A stretch of 18,430 nucleotides of DNA, taken from contig JAFVVB010000041.1 in assembly GCA_017502425.1 (NCBI GenBank), positions 1 through 18,430 of the forward strand, written 5' to 3'. Shown here one piece after another: positions 14,529 through 18,430 of the stretch. The notes below the pieces were generated by a model. It saw only the letters and a program-made list of their open reading frames with translations. It did no database searches and had not been told where the DNA came from. The stretch comes from Ruminococcus sp. (GTDB lineage Bacteria; Bacillota; Clostridia; Oscillospirales; Acutalibacteraceae). Made by a program: the position numbers and the translations under genes. Positions within the stretch are counted from its first letter, which is position 1, and each line of letters begins with the position of its first letter.

Positions 14529-16019
14529 ATGTCTGATAGATTTGATGATTTATTTAAAAAGGAGAATCAGGATAATAGTCCTATAAATACTGAGGATCTC
14601 GAGTTCAGTAATCCTTATATTAATACTGAGCAAAGTGCGAATGATGCTGATGATTATTCAGCAAAAGAGGTGCATAAACAGCCAAAAGCCCCTGATATTA
14701 ACACTGAGTATAATAATGCACAGTGGGGAGGGGCTGATGCGTATCAGCTACCGTATGAACAGCAGTATGCTCAACCGTATAACGGTGGTTTTGATAATAA
14801 CTATTATAATCAGAACGAAGAGCCTATAAAAAAAGCTGAGAAAAAAGAAAAGAAACCGCTAACCAGAGGTTTCGTTGCAGCTATGCTTATTGTATGCATT
14901 CTGGTTTCATCAGTAGTCGGATTTGCGTCTGCTATGTTTTTCACTAAATACGAAGCAGGAAAGCTTGATATTTCCGACAACGGAGCATTAGTGGTTAATA
15001 AAGCAGAAATCGACGAGAAAACTGCCGAGAAACTCGCTGATAAATCTACTTCTCAGATAACTGAAGAAGTAGCTGATACCGTAGTTGAGATTACTACCGA
15101 GAGTGTTGCTACCGGAGGATTTTTCGGTCAGTACGTATCACAAGGTGCTGGTTCAGGCGTTATTATTTCAACTGACGGCTACATCGTTACTAATAATCAC
15201 GTAATAGAGGGTGCTTCTTCTATCGTAGTCAGATTAAGAGATGGTAGTACTTATGACGCTAAGCTTATCGGTAGAGACAGCGTTATTGACGTAGCACTTA
15301 TTAAAATAGAAGCTGATAACCTGAAAGCTGCTACATTCGGCGATTCCGATAAACTCAAAGTCGGCGATAAAGCCGTAGCTATCGGTAACCCTTTGGGTCA
15401 GCTCGGTGGTACTGTTACTGACGGCATCATCTCAGCACTTGACAGAGATTTAGTAGTTGGAAAAGAAACTATGTCACTTTTACAGACTGATACCGCTATC
15501 AACCCTGGTAACTCAGGAGGTGGACTTTTTGATGGTCAGGGTCAGCTCGTTGGTGTAGTAGTAGCTAAGTCGTCAGGAGAAGAAGTTGAGGGTTTAGGCT
15601 TTGCTATACCTATCAACGATGTTTTAGATGTTCTTGATGATTTGAAAAAATTCGGCTATGTCAGAGGCAGAGTAACCACAGGTATGGATCTCGTAGATAT
15701 GCAAAGTCCGTTTTACTCAAGTTTTTTATTCGGTACTTCTGAAGCAGGATGCTATGTAAACAGCGTTGACCCTGAGTCAAATGCTTATGCAGTAGGAGTC
15801 AGAGAAAATGACCGCATAATTTCTGTTAATTCAGCAGAAGTTAATTCTGTTGCTGAAGTTGAAGAAGCGCTGAAAGATGCTAAAGTCGGCGATGTGGTTG
15901 AGTTTGGAATCGAAAGAAACGGTATGACAGATGTAGCAAGTATTACTTTAGAAGAAGATATCCCTGATGATACTTCGAATGCTGGCAGTGCATCTGAGGA
16001 GTATAATCCATTTTCATAA
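14529..16019 (+). CDS. HtrA/DegP-type membrane-anchored serine protease with PDZ domain
   Basis: Trypsin-like serine protease of 496 residues for protein quality control at the outer face of the membrane. Residues 1-114 are a polar, Asn/Gln/Tyr-rich acidic cytoplasmic tail ending in a Lys-rich stretch; residues about 115-138 form one membrane helix. The protease domain has the full triad: His224 in TNNHVIEG, Asp254 in SVIDVALIKI and Ser329 in NPGNSGGGL, with the oxyanion region GNSGGGL and activation loop LLQTDTAINP. A PDZ domain follows at about residues 385-480 (GCYVNSVDPESNAYAVGVRENDRIISVN). The layout matches Bacillus HtrA/YyxA; cannot tell HtrA, HtrB and YyxA apart. It has its own promoter and terminator; a two-component CssRS-type control would be typical, but no such genes are here. 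Confidence 0.95.
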   Translation: MSDRFDDLFKKENQDNSPINTEDLEFSNPYINTEQSANDADDYSAKEVHKQPKAPDINTEYNNAQWGGADAYQLPYEQQYAQPYNGGFDNNYYNQNEEPIKKAEKKEKKPLTRGFVAAMLIVCILVSSVVGFASAMFFTKYEAGKLDISDNGALVVNKAEIDEKTAEKLADKSTSQITEEVADTVVEITTESVATGGFFGQYVSQGAGSGVIISTDGYIVTNNHVIEGASSIVVRLRDGSTYDAKLIGRDSVIDVALIKIEADNLKAATFGDSDKLKVGDKAVAIGNPLGQLGGTVTDGIISALDRDLVVGKETMSLLQTDTAINPGNSGGGLFDGQGQLVGVVVAKSSGEEVEGLGFAIPINDVLDVLDDLKKFGYVRGRVTTGMDLVDMQSPFYSSFLFGTSEAGCYVNSVDPESNAYAVGVRENDRIISVNSAEVNSVAEVEEALKDAKVGDVVEFGIERNGMTDVASITLEEDIPDDTSNAGSASEEYNPFS

Positions 16020-16036
16020 TTAAATGAAGGTAAAAG

Positions 16037-16064
16037 AAAAGGGCAGTTTCGAAACTGCCCTTTT
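16037..16064. terminator. Bidirectional intrinsic terminator between htrA-like gene and murC
   Basis: Perfect inverted repeat AAAAGGGCAGTTTC (16037-16050) and GAAACTGCCCTTTT (16051-16064). The inner TTTCGAAA likely opens as a loop over an eight-base-or-longer stem, with T tracts on both strands. It separates the convergent htrA-like gene and murC, whose stop is at 16073. Confidence 0.93.
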
Positions 16065-16072
16065 TTATGTTT

Positions 16073-17446
16073 TTATTCTTCTGTGCTCAGTGCTTTTAAA
16101 ATCATATTAGCACACATATAGACGTTACCGCCACCCATAGTGAGTACCAAGTCTCCCTCTTTAGCGTTTTCGCAGATATAAGACACGATATCTTCAAATG
16201 TGTCTATACACTTAGAACCTTCTACTTTAGCACCTAAGTCGGTGTTATAAATATCGTAGGTGTTAGTCTCTCTGACAGGAAGTATTTCCGATATAATCGC
16301 TTTATCAGGTATTGAAAGAGCTTTCGCAAAATCATCTAAAAGCATCGCTGTACGAGAGAATGTATGAGGTTGGAATACAGCCCATACGGTGTTAAATCCC
16401 ATATTCATAGCGGCATTTAGTGTAGTAGTAAGCTCAGTAGGATGATGAGCAAAATCGTCAGCTACTGTGATACCTTGAGGTTTTCCTAAAATTTCAAATC
16501 GACGGTGGACGCCGGTGAATTTATGGAGATTTTCAGAAATTTCATTAGGAGTAGCACCTAAGTATGCCGCAGTTGCAGCTGCCGCTAAAGCGTTGTATGT
16601 GTTGTGAGTGCCAGGAACTACGAGTTCGATTTCGCAGAGCTTTTCGCCATCGTGCATAAAATCAAATGTAGAGTAAGCTCCGTTTACTTTAAGATTCTCA
16701 GCATAGTAGTCGTTAGTGTTCTTAAAGCCGAAAGTAACCTTAGGAAGATCAACGTCTTTTACAGCATCAATAGTGTTTTCGTCGTCACCGTTGATAACTA
16801 AAGCACCCGTGGTCTGTTTAGCGAATTTATTGAAAGAACGTTTGATGTGATCTAAATCCTTGAAGTAATCAAGGTGGTCAGCATCTACGTTTAGGATAAC
16901 CGAAATATATGGAGTAAGCTCTAAGAAAGTGTCAACATACTCGCACGCTTCACATACGATGATGTCGCTTTGACCAACGTATGAGTTACCACCGATGAAA
17001 GGAAGCTTTCCGCCGATGATAGCAGATGGATCAAAACCGCTTCCGATAAGAAGCTGGGATAACATAGCGGTAGTTGAAGTTTTACCGTGGGTACCTGCTA
17101 TTGCTATCGAGCGATTATAGCGACGCGTTACTATACCGAGCATGATAGAACGCTCCAAACACGGTATACCTTTGCTCTTAGCTTCAACGAGCTCTGGGTT
17201 ATCTTCTTTTACAGCAGCGGTGTACACAACTAATTCCTGATCAGTGATGTTAGAAGCGTTGTGTCCCATAAATACAGGAATACCATAGCCTTTGACACGC
17301 TCTAAAGTATCGCTTTCGTTACAGTCAGAACCCGAAAGTTCAAAACCCTCGCTGTGTAAAATCTCAGCCAGCGGACACATACCCGAGCCACCGATGCCGA
17401 TGAAGTGTATTTTTTTAATATTATCAAGCAAATTATCGTAGTTCAT
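16073..17446 (-). CDS. murC: UDP-N-acetylmuramate--L-alanine ligase
   Basis: Cytoplasmic Mur ligase that adds L-alanine to UDP-N-acetylmuramate with ATP hydrolysis, the first amino acid step of peptidoglycan precursor synthesis. Length 457 residues, normal. The Rossmann-like start KKIHFIGIGGSGMCPLAE (residues 11-28) binds the UDP part and marks MurC; the P-loop GTHGKTS is at residues 118-124; the central domain carries VCEACEYVDTFLEL and ILNVDADHLDYFKDL; the C-terminal domain carries ADDFAHHPTEL, characteristic of MurC. It stands alone rather than in a division cluster. The ribosome binding site GAGGGG precedes the ATG, with a weak promoter candidate at 17483-17511. Transcription ends at the shared terminator 16037-16064. 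Confidence 0.97.
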   Translation of the reverse strand: MNYDNLLDNIKKIHFIGIGGSGMCPLAEILHSEGFELSGSDCNESDTLERVKGYGIPVFMGHNASNITDQELVVYTAAVKEDNPELVEAKSKGIPCLERSIMLGIVTRRYNRSIAIAGTHGKTSTTAMLSQLLIGSGFDPSAIIGGKLPFIGGNSYVGQSDIIVCEACEYVDTFLELTPYISVILNVDADHLDYFKDLDHIKRSFNKFAKQTTGALVINGDDENTIDAVKDVDLPKVTFGFKNTNDYYAENLKVNGAYSTFDFMHDGEKLCEIELVVPGTHNTYNALAAAATAAYLGATPNEISENLHKFTGVHRRFEILGKPQGITVADDFAHHPTELTTTLNAAMNMGFNTVWAVFQPHTFSRTAMLLDDFAKALSIPDKAIISEILPVRETNTYDIYNTDLGAKVEGSKCIDTFEDIVSYICENAKEGDLVLTMGGGNVYMCANMILKALSTEE

Positions 17447-17482
17447 AATCGTTGCCCCTCATTATTATACAATTACAAGTGT

Positions 17483-17511
17483 ATTATAATGTTTTATGTA
17501 TGAAAAATAAA
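17483..17511 (-). promoter_or_regulatory. Likely murC promoter
   Basis: On the minus strand, consensus -10 TATAAT (17483-17488), 17-base spacer and a weak -35 TTTATT (17506-17511). Transcription would start near 17476, about 30 bases before the murC ATG. Confidence 0.5.
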
Positions 17512-17525
17512 CATCTGTTTCAATT

Positions 17526-17572
17526 TTGTTACTACTTTTTTATTATATAGAAAAATAATCATACTTGTTACT
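17526..17572. repeat. Direct repeat TTGTTACT in the murC-rlmD intergenic region
   Basis: Two exact copies of TTGTTACT at 17526-17533 and 17565-17572, 39 bases apart start to start. The region between the divergent genes (17447-17612, 166 bases) is very AT-rich and holds promoter elements but no ORF I can support. Confidence 0.4.
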
Positions 17573-17573
17573 G

Positions 17574-17579
17574 TATAAT
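17574..17579 (+). promoter_or_regulatory. Possible -10 element for the rlmD-like gene
   Basis: TATAAT on the + strand, giving a predicted start near 17586 and a leader of about 27 bases. I find no good -35 at 17 bases upstream (AAAAAT). A second option, TTGTTA (17565-17570) with TATAGT (17589-17594) at 18 bases, would start too near the ribosome binding site. Confidence 0.35.
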
Positions 17580-17612
17580 TTTAGTGAATATAGTTTTTTA
17601 AGGAATGATAAT

Positions 17613-18430
17613 GTGAAGAAAAATGATATTGTCAGACTCGAAATTATTGATATGATTTCTGACGGCAGTGGCGTCGGTAAAATAGACGGCGAGGTAGTTT
17701 TTGTGCCTGATACTGCAGTAGGTGATATATGTGACGTTCGTATACTTAAGGTGAAGAAAAACTTAAGTTACGGAAAAATCGAGAAGATTGTTGAAAAAAG
17801 TAAGGACCGCATTGACCCGAAATGCCCTGTGTCAACCAGATGTGGAGGATGTGTGTATCGTCACTTAAGCTATGATGCTGAATCAAAAATCAAGCAGAAA
17901 AAAGTGTACGATGCGGTTAAAAGAATCGGAAAAGTCGATGGCGAAAAAGTAAAAGACATCATTTCTGCGTATGAAACTCAGACTGACCGTTACAGAAATA
18001 AAGCCCAGATTCCGATAGGTATAGGTAAAAACGGTGAAGTGCAGATGGGATTTTACTCACGTCATAGTCACCGAATCGCTTCGTGTGATGACTGTCTGCT
18101 TTCTCCTTTGATTTTCACACAGATTTCAGATACCTTTAAAGAGTTTATCACAAAGTATCCGTATCTTATATATAGCGAAGAAAAACATAGCGGAAAAATA
18201 CGTCATCTGTATTTAAGAATTGGTGAAAAAACTGATGAAGTGATGGTGTGTATAGTAGTTAACGGTAAGAAATTTGACCATCAGGACGAACTTGTTAATT
18301 CTTTAACAGAAAAATATCCCGAGATAAAGAGTATTGTTCTCAACGTTAACACCGCTAAAACCAATGTTATTTTAGGTTATGAAAATATTGTCCTCTATGG
18401 TAAAGATAGCATAGTTGATGTGCTGTGCGG
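17613..18430 (+). CDS. rlmD: RlmD/RumA-type 23S rRNA (uracil-5-)-methyltransferase, 3'-truncated by the window edge
   Basis: Start of a radical-free, S-adenosylmethionine-dependent RNA uracil-C5 methyltransferase of the TrmA/RumA group; in E. coli RlmD methylates U1939 of 23S rRNA. The reading frame is open from GTG 17613 to the right edge (272 codons). Residues 1-60 form a TRAM RNA-binding domain (VRLEIIDMISDGSGVGKIDG). An iron-sulfur cluster motif follows with Cys71, Cys77 and Cys80 (CPVSTRCGGC), and the fourth ligand is probably Cys161 in CDDCLL. RYRNKAQIPIG and GFYSRHSHRI continue the family pattern. The methyltransferase catalytic part lies outside. GTG is chosen because AAGGA (17600-17604) lies eight bases upstream and the only nearby ATG at 17611 is followed at once by TGA. 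Firmicutes carry several paralogues (RlmCD, YefA), so the exact target uracil is not settled. Confidence 0.92.
   Translation, partial: MKKNDIVRLEIIDMISDGSGVGKIDGEVVFVPDTAVGDICDVRILKVKKNLSYGKIEKIVEKSKDRIDPKCPVSTRCGGCVYRHLSYDAESKIKQKKVYDAVKRIGKVDGEKVKDIISAYETQTDRYRNKAQIPIGIGKNGEVQMGFYSRHSHRIASCDDCLLSPLIFTQISDTFKEFITKYPYLIYSEEKHSGKIRHLYLRIGEKTDEVMVCIVVNGKKFDHQDELVNSLTEKYPEIKSIVLNVNTAKTNVILGYENIVLYGKDSIVDVLC

Noticed and set aside
1..18430. tRNA genes, CRISPR arrays, insertion sequences or a riboswitch
   Set aside because: Reading the intergenic gaps on both strands gave no cloverleaf, spaced repeats, terminal inverted repeats or conserved riboswitch core; all gaps are under about 170 bases.

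Overview
The window reads as an ordinary chromosomal segment of a low-GC Gram-positive anaerobe, most likely a Clostridia member of the Ruminococcus/Oscillospiraceae type. This rests on AT-rich coding DNA, strong AAGGAGG-type ribosome binding sites, lipobox signal peptides, a UPF0291 (YnzC-like) protein and a YwlE-type phosphatase; the exact genus is inference. There are 16 genes, the first and last cut by the window edges. I see no tRNA, rRNA, CRISPR array, insertion sequence or phage gene, and no gene-free stretch longer than about 170 bases.

Region 1 (1-6209, + strand) is a tightly packed housekeeping operon: polA (5' end missing), a YwlE-like arginine phosphatase, rimI, tsaD, a secreted transglutaminase-like lipoprotein, ruvX and a UPF0291 protein. 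It closes at a hairpin terminator that also serves the convergent minus-strand operon. Its theme is DNA repair and the maturation of tRNA, ribosomal protein and rRNA; the lipoprotein is the odd member.

Region 2 (6225-11331, - strand) is a four-gene cell-envelope operon read from a good promoter at 11303-11331: a DUF2079 polytopic membrane protein, a small lipoprotein whose mature part resembles the P1 head domain of SecD, a membrane-anchored endonuclease/exonuclease/phosphatase (EEP) fold enzyme with its catalytic residues, and an O-antigen-ligase-like (Wzy_C) membrane protein. All four are predicted to be in or outside the membrane. This is the most accessory-looking part of the window and the best candidate for an undescribed function, possibly making or remodelling a surface glycan or lipid.

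Region 3 (11404-16064, + strand) holds a GNAT acetyltransferase one base from an ApbE flavin transferase lipoprotein, then a sodium-dependent SNF-family transporter with its own promoter and terminator, then an HtrA/DegP-type membrane serine protease with its own promoter and terminator.

Region 4 (16073-18430) holds murC on the minus strand (peptidoglycan precursor synthesis) and, divergently, the start of an RlmD/RumA-type 23S rRNA uracil-C5 methyltransferase that begins at GTG 17613 and runs off the right edge.

All calls come from reading the translations by eye; no database search was run.
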